From Cepaea nemoralis (taxonomy: Eukaryota > Mollusca > Gastropoda > Stylommatophora > Helicidae), in contig JACEFZ010012665.1 in the NCBI GenBank assembly GCA_014155875.1, positions 432,001 through 496,000 of the forward strand: 64,000 nucleotides of DNA. Reading direction: 5' to 3'. Under the pieces are notes generated by a model. That model was not told where the DNA came from. It searched no databases and saw nothing but the letters and a program-made list of their open reading frames with translations. Below are positions 20,303 to 32,109 of this stretch, piece after piece (position 1 is the first letter of the stretch; every line of letters starts with the position of its first letter). The position numbers and the translations under genes are program-made.

Positions 20303-23300
20303 TTGTAGAAGATGCCACTGTTGTGATAACATTGAGGCTGTATATTGTAGAGGATGCCACTGTTGTGACAACATTGAGGCTAATGTTGTATAGAACTAAT
20401 TTAGTAGCAGATGCCACTGCTTTGACAACATTGAGACTAATGTTGTAGAGGATGCCACTGCTGTGACAACATTGAGACAAATGATGTAGCAGATGCCACT
20501 GTTATGACAACATTGAGGCTATATGTTGTAGAGGATGCCACTGTTGTGATAACATTGAGGCTGTATGTTGTAGAGGATGCCACTGTTATGACAACATTGA
20601 GGCTAATGTTGTATAGGATGCCACTGTTGTGACAACATTGAGGCTAATGTTGTATAGGATGCCACTGTTGTGACAACATTGAGGCTGTATGTTGTATAGG
20701 ATGCCACTGTTGTGACAACATTGAGGCTAATGTTGTATAGGATGCCACTGTTGTAACAAGATTGAGGCAATATGTTGTAGAGGATGCCACTGTTGTGATA
20801 ACATTGAGGCTGTATGTTGTATAGGATGCCACTGTTGTGACAACATTGAGGCTAATGTTGTATAGGATGCCACTGTTGTAACAAGATTGAGGCAATATGT
20901 TGTAGAGGATGCCACTGTTGTGATAACATTGAGGCTGTATGTTGTATAGGATGCCACTGTTGTGACAACATTGAGGCTAATGTTGTATAGGATGCCACTG
21001 TTGTAACAAGATTGAGGCAATATGTTGTAGAGGATGCCACTGTTGTGACAACATTGAGGCTGTATGTTGTAGAGTATGCCACTGTTGTAACAAGATTGAG
21101 GCAATATGTTGTAGAGGATGGCACTGTTATGACAACATAGAGGCTAATGTTGTATAGGATGTCACTGTTGTGACAACATTGGGGCTAATGTTGTATAGGA
21201 TGCCACTGTTGTGACAACATTGAGGCTAATGTTGTATATGATGCCACTGTTGTAACAAGATTGAGGCAATATGTTGTAGAAAATGCCACTGTTATGATAA
21301 CATTGAGGCTAATGTTGTATAGGATGTCATTGTTGTGACAACATTGAGGCTAATGTTGTATAGGATGCCACATTTGTGACAACATTGAGGCAATATGTTG
21401 TAGAGGATGCCACTGTTGTGAAAACATTGAGGCTAATGTTGTATAGGATGCCACTGTTGTAACAAGATTGAGGCAATATGTTGTAGAGGATGCCACTGTT
21501 ATGACAACATGGAGGCTAATGTTGTATAGGATGCCACTGTTGTGACAACATTGAGGCTAATGTTGTATAGGATGCCACTGTTGTGACAACATTGAGGCTA
21601 ATGTTGTATAGGATGCCACTGTTGTAACAAGATTGAGGCAATATGTTGTAGAGGATGCCACTGTTATGATAACATTGAGGCTGTATGTTGTAGAGGATGC
21701 CACTGTTGTGACAACATTGAGGCTAATGTTGTATAGGATGCCACTGTTGTGACAACATTGAGGCTAATGTTGTATAGGATACCACTGTTGTGACAACATT
21801 GAGGCTAATGTATAGGATGCCACTGTTGTAACAAGATTGAGGCAATATGTTGTAGAGGATGCCACTGTTATGATAACATTGAGGCTGTATGTTGTAGAGG
21901 ATGCCACTGCTGTGACAACATTGAAACTAATTTAGTAGCAGATGCCACTGCTTTGACAACATTGAGACTAATGTTGTAGAGGATGCCACTGCTGTGACAA
22001 CATTGAGACAAATGATGTAGCAGATGCCACTGTTATGACAACATTGAGGCTATATGTTGTAGAGGATGCCACTGTTATGATAACATTGAGGCTGTATGTT
22101 GTAGAGGATGCCACTGTTATGACAACATTGAGGCTAATGTTGTATAGGATGCCACTGTTGTAACAAGATTGAGGCAATATGTTGTAGAGGATGCCACTGT
22201 TATGATAACATTGAGGCTGTATGTTGTAGAGGATGCCACTGTTGTGACAACATTGAGGCTAATATTGTATAGGATGCCACTGTTGTGACAACATTGAGGC
22301 TAATGTTGTATAGGATACCACTGTTGTGACAACATTGAGGCTAATGTATAGGATGCCACTGTTGTAACAAGATTGAGGCAATATGTTGTAGAGGATGCCA
22401 CTGTTATGATAACATTGAGGCTGTATGTTGTAGAGGATGCCACTGCTGTGACAACATTGAAACTAATTTAGTAGCAGATGCCACTGCTTTGACAACATTG
22501 AGACTAATGTTGTAGAGGATGCCACTGCTGTGACAACATTGAGACAAATGATGTAGCAGATGCCACTGTTAAGACAACATTGAGGCTATATGTTGTAGAG
22601 GATGCCACTGTTGTGATAACATTGAGGCTGTATGTTGTAGAGGATGCCACTGTTATGACAACATTGAGGTTAATGTTGTATAGGATGCCACTGTTGTGAC
22701 AACATTGAGGCTAATGTTGTATAGGATGCCACTGTTGTGACAACATTGAGGCTAATGTTGTATAGGATGCCACTGTTGTAACAAGATTGAGGCAATATGT
22801 TGTAGAGGATGCCACTGTTGTGATAACATTGAGGCTGTATGTTGTATAGGATGCCACTGTTGTGACAACATTGAGGCTAATGTTGTATAGGATGCCACTG
22901 TTGTAACAAGATTGAGGCAATATGTTGTAGAGGATGCCACTGTTGTGATAACATTGAGGCTGTATGTTGTATAGGATGCCACTGTTGTGACAACATTGAG
23001 GCTAATGTTGTATAGGATGCCACTGTTGTAACAAGATTGAGGCAATATGTTGTAGAGGATGCCACTGTTGTGACAACATTGAGGCTGTATGTTGTAGAGT
23101 ATGCCACTGTTGTAACAAGATTGAGGCAATATGTTGTAGAGGATGCCACTGTTATGACAGACATAGAGGCATATGTTGTATAGGATGTCACTGTTGTGAC
23201 AACATTGAGGCTAATGTTGTATAGGATGCCACTGTTGTGACAACATTGAGGCTAATGTTGTACAGGATGCCACTGTTGTAACAAGATTGAGGCAATATGT

Positions 23301-23465
23301 TGTAGAAGATGCCACTGTTATGATAACATTGAGGCTAATGTTGTATAGGATGTCATTGTTGTGACAACATTGAGGCTAATGTTGTATAGGATGCCACGTT
23401 GTGACAACATTGAGGCAATATGTTGTAGAGGATGCCACTGTTGTGAAAACATTGAAGCTAATGTG

Positions 23466-24022
23466 TGCACAGAAGTGAAAAGATCAGTCATTATGGAGAT
23501 TCATTTTGTGGAGAGAATTGAGAATATTGTCATTATTAATGTTATACACAGAATTGAGAAGATGATCATTATTGACGTGATTGTCGTAGGAAATTGCCAT
23601 TGTTGTGGGCAGAATTGAGGCTAATGTATGAGATACTAATGTATGAGATGTTGACAAACTTGAGACTAATGTTGTATAAGATTTAACTGGTGTCGATAAA
23701 ATTTAGGCTATTGTTTTATAAAATACCACTGGTGTCATCAAACTTGAGGCTAATATTGTAGAGAGAATTGAAAAGATGATCAGTCACTATGGAGATTAAT
23801 GTTGTAGAGAGAATTGAAAAGATGATCATTATTGGAGCTAACATTATATGCAAAAATTTAAAAGATGATAATTAATTAGGCAAATGTTGAAGAAGATTGC
23901 CATTGTTATGGACAGAATTTAGGCTAATGTTGTACAAGATACCACTGGTGTCAACAAAATTTAGGCTAAAGTCTAAGGCAGAATTGCAAAGATGATCATT
24001 ATTGATGTCAGTGTAGATAGAA
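23466..24022. other. Degenerate continuation of GATGATCATTATT-type repeats
   Basis: Loose repetition of AGAGAATTGAAAAGATGATC and ACAAGATACCACTGGTGTCA blocks, probably decayed edge units of the neighbouring array. No gene. Confidence 0.5.
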
Positions 24023-24480
24023 TTGAACAGATGCTTCGTATTGATGCAAAATGTAGATAGAATTGAAAGGATATCAATAATTAATTGTCTTGGGTCATTA
24101 ATTACCAACAATAGTGACATAATGAAGGAAATTAAAAGACAATTATCTGTTTCTCTTCAGAAACTAAAACAACTGAATATATTTTGCAGGGGGACACAAA
24201 GAACTACAAAGATTAGATTTTTAAGAGCATGCATCTTTCCCATTGCATCATACGCCTGTGAGATCTGGACACTTACTAAACAAGCTGAACAGCACATAAA
24301 TGCATTTGAAAACAAACGTTATAAATGGGTTCTAAGAATGATCTTTGATGTAGGGCCAGTGATGGTGTTGCATTCTAACGACATGGCCAAACCACCTGAT
24401 CTTCTGTCTTTCAATACTTGCTTGCTTGCTTGTGTTCGTTGGCTTGAGCTCCATCACGAAGTCCTGTATGTCGGATGAAG
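24023..24480 (+). pseudogene. LINE RT C-terminal fragment
   Basis: An open frame of 151 residues resembles the region after the RT palm of non-LTR elements: NCLGSLITNNSDIMKEIKRQ, FLRACIFPIASYACEIWTLT and INAFENKRYKWVLRM. The start is inside repeat-like DNA and the RT palm is absent. The family differs from LINE B. Confidence 0.72.
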
Positions 24481-24910
24481 GCATCCTGTTGTCCAACATC
24501 AGTGTGATGTCATACAGGACCTGAGTTTTGCGTGAGTATCCGTTGTCCCATGTCTGGCTTATTGGTGTGCAGACTGGTGGTTCCTCGCCGTACAGGCAGA
24601 CACTCTCCGACTTCAGAGGAATTGGCGATCCTACTGACTTTAGCCAGGACCCCGAAAGGACCTGTTGCCCAGGACGCTCGACGAGGACGCGTCAATAGGT
24701 CTTGGCCAGTATATAACCCGGCCCTGATGCCTTGGAAACACCTCTGCGTCCCTGTCTTTCAATAAATATGGCACAAGGTGTTGATCCCACCACTGTCTGT
24801 CTGATAACAGCATTTCTTATTCGGTCTCGGATTGTTAAGTTGGCAGCTCTCCTCAGGCATCTCATCTCACAGGTGTTAATTTTGCGAAGGTGTGTTTTGG
24901 ATAAAGTCCA
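24481..24910 (+). other. Unidentified, LTR-promoter-like spacing at 24705-24770
   Basis: GTATATAACCCGGCCCTG followed ~50 bp later by TTTCAATAAATATGG looks like a TATA box and polyA signal of a compact LTR. No repeat partner, TG/CA borders or target duplication could be identified. Confidence 0.25.
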
Positions 24911-26160
24911 AGTTTAAGATTGGCAGCATAGGTTTGGTGCGAATATGCTATTTATTATCTGTTGTTTTGTGGACATGGGTATATTTGGATGTTTCAGAAT
25001 GGGTGATAGTTGATATGTAAGTGCACTAGCATTTTGACATCTGATTTTGATTTCTCTGTCCAATCTGCCATCTTCTATGATCATACTTCCAAGATATTTG
25101 AATTCTTTAACTTGTTTCATGATGTGTTATTTATCTGTATACTTAGTGGATCCGGGCGATCTGATAACTTGCATTACTTCGGTTTTGGCTGTATTTATAC
25201 TCGTATTGCATCTGCTGCATGTTGAACTCAGATTATTAATATGATTTGGTAGTCTGCCCTTGTCGCTATAAAACAGGCACTGATCCTCTGCAAATAGAAG
25301 TTCATTTATTTCTTGTGGATAAGTTGTTTCATCTGGAGTAAAGAGTTCTAAATTTTCTGAATATGTTCTGTCAAGGCTTGCTTCTTTGGATATTCTGTCC
25401 ATGTATATATTAAATAGCAGGGGAGAGAGCAAACATCCCTGCCTCACTCCTGTATTGACTGTGAACATATCTGATATACCTTCTTGTGTTCTTACTGCAC
25501 TTCGGCTCGAGTGGTACATGGCTATGATGTTTTCTATCAGTTGTCCTTGTATCCTGTAGTCTTCAAGGATGGTCCATAAATTGTATCTGTCTACTCTATC
25601 GAAAGCCTTTTCCTGATTTCCCCCTGCATATCCTTTACAGGACATTGCAGTCAACACCAGCATTTGTCAGCTGCTGTTGGTGTCTTGGCAAGTTTTACAT
25701 TCAGTAGTTTGCCATTGCTTTCTGAATGACCGACTCACATACCTCCGTAAATAACCAACGTGACACGATCTGCTGCTGAATCTCACACAGCTGTGTTTCT
25801 TATGAGAGTATAAAGGATTACGAACAGCGTCGTTAACCCCTTTGCCTAGGGAGACCGGCTTTCCTGATCTACAAATACAATATTCTGCTGGTCACTATAT
25901 TCGATAGTTTTTTCACATATTTGTCTAAGTGTAAATAGTGCATCAGTGCAACTTTTACCTTTCCGAAAACTGAACTGTACTTTGCTTAATTGTTGTTCAA
26001 CTTATGGGTCTAGCTCTTTGTTCCAATAGTTTTGCGTACATTTTCCCTATATGGCTCAGGAGTGATATAATCATTATCAAGATTGATATTATGGAAGATG
26101 ACCTACACAAAAAGTAGACACTGCTACTAAGCCTTTAAAACTTCAGAAAGTTCTGTTCTT
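24911..26160 (-). pseudogene. Non-LTR retrotransposon RT, split by a SINE
   Basis: Minus-strand pieces in order: KMYAKLLEQRARP, FSFRKGKSCTDALFTLRQI (26040-25870), then EKAFDRVDRYNLWTILEDY, VNTGVRQGCLLSPLLFNIYM, NELLFAEDQCLFYSDKG, and finally VKEFKYLGSMIIEDGRLDREIKI. These are consecutive RT motifs; the FADD box has become FAED. The SINE at 25618-25859 sits exactly between the VFVDQ and EKAFDRV motifs. The 5' endonuclease is not visible. Confidence 0.85.
25618..25859 (-). repeat. SINE family A copy inside LINE RT, 9-bp TSD
   Basis: TTTCCTGAT is duplicated at 25609-25617 and 25860-25868 and delimits a 242-bp element. The minus strand begins GCCGGTCTCCCTAGGCAAAG + GGGTTAACGACGC and ends GTCCTGTAAAGGATATGCAG. 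This is the best-preserved copy in the window. Confidence 0.94.
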
Positions 26161-26174
26161 ACACTTGCAATTTT

Positions 26175-26655
26175 TGTCTTGTAGTTCAACTAACACTTTA
26201 TGTTATATAGCAGCCATTGTCTTGTAGTTCAACAAACACATTATGTTATTTAGCAGCCATTGTCTTGTAGTTCAACAAACACTTTATTTTATATAGCAGC
26301 CATTGTCTTGTAGTTCAACTAACACTTTGTTATATAGCAGCCATTGTTTTGTAGTTCAACAAACACATTATTTTATTTAGCAGCCATTGTCTTGTAGTTC
26401 AACTAACACTTTATGTTATATAGCAGCCATTGTCTTGTAGTTCAACTAACACTTTATGTTATATAGCAGCCATTGTCTTGTAGTTCAATTAACACTTTAT
26501 GTTATATAGCAGCCATTGTCTTGTAGTTCAACTAACACTTTATGTTATATAGCAGCCATTGTCTTGTAGTTCAACTAACACTTTATGTTATATAGCAGCC
26601 ATTGTCTTGTAGTTCAACTAACACTTTATGTTATATAGCAGCCATTGTCTTGTAG
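26175..26655. repeat. 43-bp minisatellite (~11 copies)
   Basis: Copies of AGCAGCCATTGTCTTGTAGT + TCAACTAACACTTTATGTTA + TAT. A residual unit lies at 26988-27020, so the LINE piece between them interrupts the array. Confidence 0.9.
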
Positions 26656-26985
26656 GTAAAGAAACAAAAATACATCTTTTCTTCTTTTTGCTTGAAGTTT
26701 CTCTATAACTGCAATTTTGGCTCTTGTATGAATCTGTCTTTTTTTTTTTTTTAAGTTCACTCCATGGTCCATAGAGTTTATCTTCCACTGTTGTATCTCT
26801 AGACCAGAAGGTTTGCCTAGGTATGTCATATTTTAGGCACTCTTGGAGTAATGTGATCTGCTGTCAGCTGCATCAATCCACATGTGCATATGGCTGATTC
26901 ATCAATCTTGAATTTTGTATACATGTGGTTGCGTAATCTATTGTGTTCTATTCTGAGGCGCAGAATAATGGTTTGTTCTGGTCTG
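26656..26985 (-). pseudogene. LINE C-terminal tail inserted in the 43-bp array
   Basis: The minus strand reads EQTIILRLRIEHNRLRNHMY, then TKFKIDESAICTCG and a DTTVEDKLYGPW-like segment. This is the RLRxxHNRL...CxCG terminus also found at 8850-9680 and 44150-44430. Minisatellite units flank it on both sides. Confidence 0.7.
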
Positions 26986-27020
26986 ACATTATGTTATGTT
27001 ATATAGCAGCCATTGTCTTC

Positions 27021-27499
27021 TTTCTTAACGGGAGTGACGTCACTACGCTCTCGGCAGATTGTGGTGTGTAGTCCATTTGTTTGTTTATATCGCAAATGCT
27101 GTTTGTTGGTTGAGAAATTGTATTGAGAATGTCAGTTAAGAATGTTGGTCAGATGTGTAATTGGATTGGTGGAATGAGGTGATGTTGTGGCATGCACATA
27201 CTATGGCGGATGTTGTACTCAGTGAAACATGTCTGTCCAAAGGTTGGCAACCCTGAATTATTGCGAGAATTAAAACTAATATATGGTAGCTGCCTTGCAG
27301 GGTCTGTCTCTTTAGACAGAGGTTAGTTGAATCAACCATACACAAACCAGCCGAAGGCAAGGGGAAACCACCGCTGTATTTTTCCAAGATAATCATGCTT
27401 CGAAATAGAACAAACAGCCAAAATATGCAATCAAACCTTTAAACGTCAGTTTAAGGGAAGCTGAGTCGCAAAGGCAACTTATCACAAATATCAGAAAGA
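27021..27499. other. Unannotated sequence
   Basis: No gene seen. 27290-27400 shares the AAGGCAAGGGGAAACCAC block with 8471-8515. Confidence 0.4.
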
Positions 27500-27725
27500 G
27501 GCAGTCATCGTTTTTTGGCCACTGTTATGAGAAGACAAAAACTGGAACTTGTGACAGCCGGTAAGATTTGCAGAAAGAGAGATAGAGGAAGACAGAGAAG
27601 ATTCTTGACAAGTCTTGTGTCATGGCACGGAAGGGAGTCAACACACGAACTGACCCATGACGTCGGAGATCGTAATTTGTGGAGAGGCATGATCACCCAC
27701 GCCATCCGGCAAGGCACTGGATGAG
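27500..27725 (+). pseudogene. LINE 3' end fragment
   Basis: The open frame 27515-27724 reads MRRQKLELVTAGKICRKRDR, GRQRRFLTSLVSWHG and a terminal DRNLWRGMITHAIRQGTG before TGA. This is the H(V)MRRxKLExxVTxGKxxGKR...DRxxWRxM terminus shared by the fragments at 4.4, 13.8 and 34.4 kb. Only the last ~70 residues remain. Confidence 0.75.
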
Positions 27726-27818
27726 GATATGGTAGCTATACGCTTCAAAGGTAGAAGAGGAAGGGATCAAGAGAACACACAGGTGTTTCAGGTAGTTTGG
27801 GGCAGAAGCCATCTTCTA

Positions 27819-28030
27819 AAGTTACGCTAAAATGTCATCTTCATTTTAAAGTTACGCTGTCAAGTCATTTCTATTGTAAAGTTACGCTGAGATGTCATCT
27901 TGATTGTGAAGTTACCATGAGAAGTCATCTTCATTGTGAAGTTACCATGAGAAGTCATCTTTATCATAAAGTTATGCTGAGTAGGCATCTTTATTGTAAA
28001 GTTACGCTGAGAAGTCATCTCCCTGCAGCA
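27819..28030. repeat. 30-bp minisatellite (~7 copies)
   Basis: Units of GTTACGCTGAGAAGTCATCT + TTATTGTAAA with substitutions. Because the period is a multiple of 3 it stays open in frame, but no start or homology supports coding. Confidence 0.88.
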
Positions 28031-28084
28031 CCATTCTTTCCAAGCTGTGATGATCTGTCTGTTCTGTTTAGTTGAGTTGAGCTA

Positions 28085-28700
28085 AGAACTAACATCACTG
28101 CACTCAGGACATTCCCATACACACTCCGTCCCCTCGTTCAACAGCCAGCGAAGGGTCATACTACTAATCGTTCCCGCCGATATCTGATTAAAACTTCTCC
28201 TGGTCTTCCCTTTAGTTTTGAGATTCCTGCAGATCCCACGCAATATCATTCTTTCCACATACGGGTTCTCAATTTGAACACCTCCCCCCGCCTTCTCCAC
28301 CTGGTCTCAAAGGCTCACAACCACCTCTCCCTTGTCCAAAGATAATCTACCACCAAGAGGTGCATTCCCAGCCAGCCTATCAGCCTGTTCATCCTCCCGC
28401 ACTCCCGCATTACCAGGGCACAAAAAATCTGTACAATGTTCTAGTACTTTAACCCACTCTATTTCACAATTGATGATGGTCTCTAGATCACACACCTGGC
28501 GTATAGATATTTCTGCCTGCCCTTGCGCACTATCCACACGACCCCAAAGGGCCCCGACCACATCTGCCTTAGTGGAGTATAGGTTCACAGCCACACATAC
28601 CAAGCCCTTTGTAGGCCCGTTCTTGGTTGGTTGGATCTTTGGCCGAATTTGTCTACGTTGTGAAACGACCAGTCTCACACCTCAGGCTCCTTTACACAAG
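28085..28700 (-). pseudogene. LINE family A, RNase H region (longest copy)
   Basis: The minus-strand frame 28678-28307 runs through an RNase H-like segment: YSTKADVVGALWGRVDSAQG, then FLCPGNAGVREDEQADRLAG, where the usual PGHAG His is Asn. After one frame change, 28300-28085 gives TISSMTLRWLLNEGTECVWE and CPECSDVSS, then TAG and a TCAACTCAACT tail. Loss of the RNase H His and the frameshift indicate inactivity. Confidence 0.78.
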
Positions 28701-28807
28701 AAGTTATTGTTTCTGTTCTCTTCCTCCCTCCTTGGGTCCCCGGTAACGCAAGAAAAATCTAGGGCTTCACAAAACTGTCACTGTTAATTCGTCCCTCAAA
28801 GAAGATT

Positions 28808-29106
28808 TTTTTTTTTTTTTTGCAATCGCTCGCTTTGAACTCAAGCAGTAGTCCATACACACTATTTCTAGTAGCACTGGACTGAATTTTGCGTGTGGAT
28901 TAGCTTTCTCTATTATCAATGTCCCTCGCCTTCAGACGACACACTCCCACTTCAGAGGTACTTGTACTTTACGTCCCAAAGTCAAGGACGAGACGACAAC
29001 ATTTTGGTTCAACTGTCAGGTGTAGGAGTTGAACCCTTGAACTCGGCATCAGCACATTGGATGTTTAAGAGCACGCATTCTTATCCATTCGGCCATGCTG
29101 ACCTCT
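28808..29106 (-). repeat. tRNA-derived SINE family B, near full length
   Basis: The minus strand starts AGAGGTCAGCATGGCCGAATGG + ATAAG (A-box). The B-box GGGTTCAACTCC lies ~50 nt further. A ~200-nt body and poly(A) follow (T run 28807-28822 on plus). Flanks AAAGAAGATT (28798-28807) and AAAGAGGATT (29107-29116) are a 10-bp duplication with one mismatch. The head would fold like a Leu/Ser-type tRNA. Confidence 0.88.
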
Positions 29107-29289
29107 AAAGAGGATTGAAATTGTATTCATTCACATTACAAATGGTCTGATACCGGCATTCTTCTCTGCATGTTTGTCCCCTATCATTTGACGTGTCCCT
29201 CTTGGTGAGACATTCTTGCTGGAATATGTGCTGCTGTGGTAACTGGAACATGCAGATCCTTCTGCCACTGCAAGGTGAGTATGGGATAA

Positions 29290-29480
29290 ACTTGATCACT
29301 CTGTATCCCCTGCACATGGCCAGCCCGTGGATCGTGCCGATGTTAGAGAGATGCCAAGAGCTGGGGACTTGGAAGCCAGTGAATCCACTTCGTTATCCAG
29401 AATGAGACTTGGAAGTTAGTATTGTCACGGCCAGACACGAGAGGCACATTAGGAGAATGAGGGTGCCTCGTTAGGAAGTT
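29290..29480 (+). pseudogene. Short LINE family A fragment
   Basis: Short frame pieces (REMPRAGDLEASESTSLSRM and a following arginine-rich segment) match the spacer after RNase H in 5190-5290. Deleted and frame-broken. Confidence 0.65.
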
Positions 29481-29569
29481 GCGTTAGGCATCACAGACTC
29501 GAACCTTAAGGACATTGTCATCTTGCTGAAGGGGCAAGGCAAGTGAATTGACGTGATAAAGTAGACACA

Positions 29570-29935
29570 ACTGAGAAAATACCTGGGGTACAGATTGAGA
29601 AACATCTGGGATACAGATTGAAACACCTTAGAGTACAGATTGTGAAACACCCGGGCTACAGATTGAGAGACACCTGAGACTACATATTGAGAAATACCTT
29701 GGGGTACAGATTGAGAAAACACCAAGGGTGCAGATTGAGAAAACACCAAGGTACAGATAGATGAAACACCTGGGGTACAGACTGAGAAAACACCTGAGAG
29801 TACAGATTGAGTAAACACCTGGCTTACATATTGAGATAACACCTGGGCCACAGATTAAGTAAACACATGTGTTACATATTGAGAAACATCTGGGGTACAA
29901 ACTAAACACATAGGGTACAGACTAAAATACCTGGG
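29570..29935. repeat. ~23-24-bp minisatellite (~15 copies)
   Basis: Imperfect copies of ACAGATTGAGAAACACCTGG + GGT. Minus-strand open frames (up to 126 residues) are artefacts. Confidence 0.87.
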
Positions 29936-29954
29936 CTCTCACCAATTCTTTAAC

Positions 29955-30910
29955 CTAACAATTTATTCTCTCAACCAATCGTTAACCTAACAAATTACTC
30001 ATCCACTGATCAAACTATCCATCCACTGGATCACAGACTCGTCAATCTACCTATCCAATGGATCACCGACTTGTTAACCTACCTATCCACATGATCACCA
30101 GTGGTTAACATACCTATCCAAAAGATCATCGACTTGTTAACATTTCCATCCAATAGATCGTCGGCTCGTTAACATTTCCATCCAACAGATCACTTGACTT
30201 GCTAACATACCCATCCAATGGATCACTGACTCGCTTATCTACCCATCCAATGGATCACCGACTTGTTAATCTACCCATCCAATGGATCACCTACTGGTTA
30301 ACTTACCTATCCACACGCTTATCTACTGGTTAACCTGTACAAACGCTCATACACTGGTTAAACTGCAAACGCTCATACACTGGTTAACCTGTACAAACGC
30401 TCATACACTGGTTAACCTGTACAAACGCTCATACACTGGTTAACCTGTACAAACGCTCATACACTGGTTAACCTGTGCAAACGCTCATCCACTCATCAAT
30501 CTATCAGTACACTGTCTCCCAGTCATCAACCTAACCATCATCATTCGCCCACTCTTTAATCCACCCGTTATATAACTCACCCAATCATTAACATATCTGC
30601 GCTCCACCAGCTCATCAATTAGCTTACACATCAGCTCACTCACCCACTCATTAACCTTCCAGTCCATTCGCCCAGTCATCAACCTATCCATCACTCTCTC
30701 ACCAACTCATCAATCCACCCGTCCACTCACTCACTCACTCATTCATCTACCTATCCACACCCTGGCTAAATGATTATCCCACCCGTCCACTCACACATCC
30801 ACTCATTAACCTACCCATCCAACTTGTCCTCCCACTAAACCACCATCACATCCACTGTCTCATATCCAATCATTCGTTCATCCACTCAAAAACCCACCCA
30901 TCAACCCACC
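29955..30910. repeat. Degenerate minisatellites (28-32 bp)
   Basis: CCATCCAATGGATCACCGAC + TTGTTAACCTAC-like units (29990-30300) grade into five clean 28-bp units TGGTTAACCTGTACAAACGC + TCATACAC (30330-30480), then looser CCACTCATTAACC units to about 30910. They look like successive expansions from related seeds. Confidence 0.8.
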
Positions 30911-31320
30911 CACTCACTTAATAACGATGTCGTACTCCCCACTCACTCAACAACACGTGCGCGCGCGCACACACCCACACACCCACACACACCCACCCAT
31001 CCACTAATTAACCACACATTCACAACCAACCCTGCCGTTGAACAGCAACTCTCTCAAATTCCAAACATACCTGAACAACCCGACCAGCCGCTTCGGATTC
31101 ATTTGCTCTGCTTCTAAAACTGACATAAGCTGTTTGCGTGTTGGCGTGTTTTTTGCTTTTTTTTCCTACATAATTTACTCTCTTATGATCTATCTTGTGT
31201 ATTTATATTCTACTTTCTTCTCTGAGTGTTCATGTTGATCATTGCGTAAATCTTGTTAGTTATTTCTATCTTTCTTTCTCTCTATCTATTTGTTCCTTAT
31301 TTTTCTATCTTTCTTTGTTT
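30911..31320. other. Low-complexity CA/CCA tract and unique sequence
   Basis: GCGCGCGCACACACCCACAC-type tract at 30958-31005, then sequence without recognised genes. Confidence 0.55.
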
Positions 31321-31335
31321 TCGCATGTTTTTCAC

Positions 31336-31366
<31 letters not shown>

Positions 31367-31924
31367 TTGTCTTTCTTTCTTTCTTTCTTTCGTCTCTTAT
31401 TGTTTTCTTTCGAATTTCCTGCTTTCTTGTTATTTTATTTCCTTCTAACCATCATGTCTATGTTTGCTTCGTTTTCTCCACAGACACAAATGAACATCTG
31501 AAACATACAGTTAACGTGTGAAAGGCACGTAACTGTTTATTTGTCTTTCTTTATGATTTCTTTTTTCTTGTTTTTCTGCTGTCTGTCTGTCTGTCGATCG
31601 GTCGGTCGGTCTGTTTATCTTTTTTTTTTTACGCTCTTCTTTTTTTCCTGTTTTTCTGCTTTCTGTATGTCTCTCTGACTTTACGATCTTCTTTTCCCCT
31701 TTTTTGTGTGCTTTCTGTCTTCTTTCCTTCTGTCTGTCTGTTCTCCTTATTCTTTCTTTCTTCCTCTGGCTGTCTGTCTGTCTTTACGCTCTTCTTTTTC
31801 CCAGTTTTGTTATTTGCTTTTGTCTTATTTCCTTCTGTCCTTCCTTATACCAACGTTTCGTGTTCCTGCATATCATTGCTTTTCGTTTTCCCCATCCTTC
31901 TTGTCTTACTTCCTCATCTTCTTT
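31321..31924. repeat. Pyrimidine-rich region with (TTTC)n
   Basis: T- and C-rich DNA with clean TTTC repeats at 31338-31395 and TCTG/GTCG repeats near 31581-31615. Plus-strand open frames rich in F, L and S are compositional artefacts. Confidence 0.85.
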
Positions 31925-32100
31925 CTTTTCTTCTTCTTATGCGTTCATCCGAAGAGTTTTTGATGTAGTTACGCTGTGCCTGTTTACAGCAGAGCTGCGA
32001 TACTTGCGCCTTTCGGCCGACCCACCCGACTTCTGTGGGCTCTTCTTTCTGTTTGTGTCTTTGTTTCCAACGGTCGTGTCTACCAGATTGACAAGAACAT
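31925..32100 (-). repeat. SINE-like repeat C, copy 3
   Basis: The minus strand contains CAGAAGTCGGGTGGGTCGGCC, CTGTAAACAGGCACAGCG and GGATGAACGCATAAGAAGAA. It directly follows, on the same strand, the LINE A fragment at 32110-32500. Confidence 0.65.
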
Positions 32101-32109
32101 TTGAAACCC

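Larger units (their letters stand above)
18246..23465. repeat. 41-42-bp minisatellite array, ~90 copies, hAT inserted
   Basis: The unit is ATGTTGTAGAGGATGCCACT + TTGTGACAGCATTGAGGCTG + T (41 bp) in the homogeneous left part (18246-18680). In the right part variants with GTTGTGACAACATTG or GTTGTAACAAGATTG dominate. The right part has higher-order structure: a block near 20640-21120 recurs at about +2025 bp, and a distinctive unit with AACTAATTTAGTAGCAG occurs near 20394, 21924 and 22460. The array is interrupted by the hAT element at 18831-20302. Confidence 0.93.

Noticed and set aside
18246..23465. CRISPR-like array of regular repeats
   Set aside because: Units are directly adjacent with no unique spacers, and the DNA is eukaryotic.
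24481..24770. Solo LTR with TATA and AATAAA
   Set aside because: No second copy, TG/CA borders or target duplication could be found; kept only as a low-confidence note.
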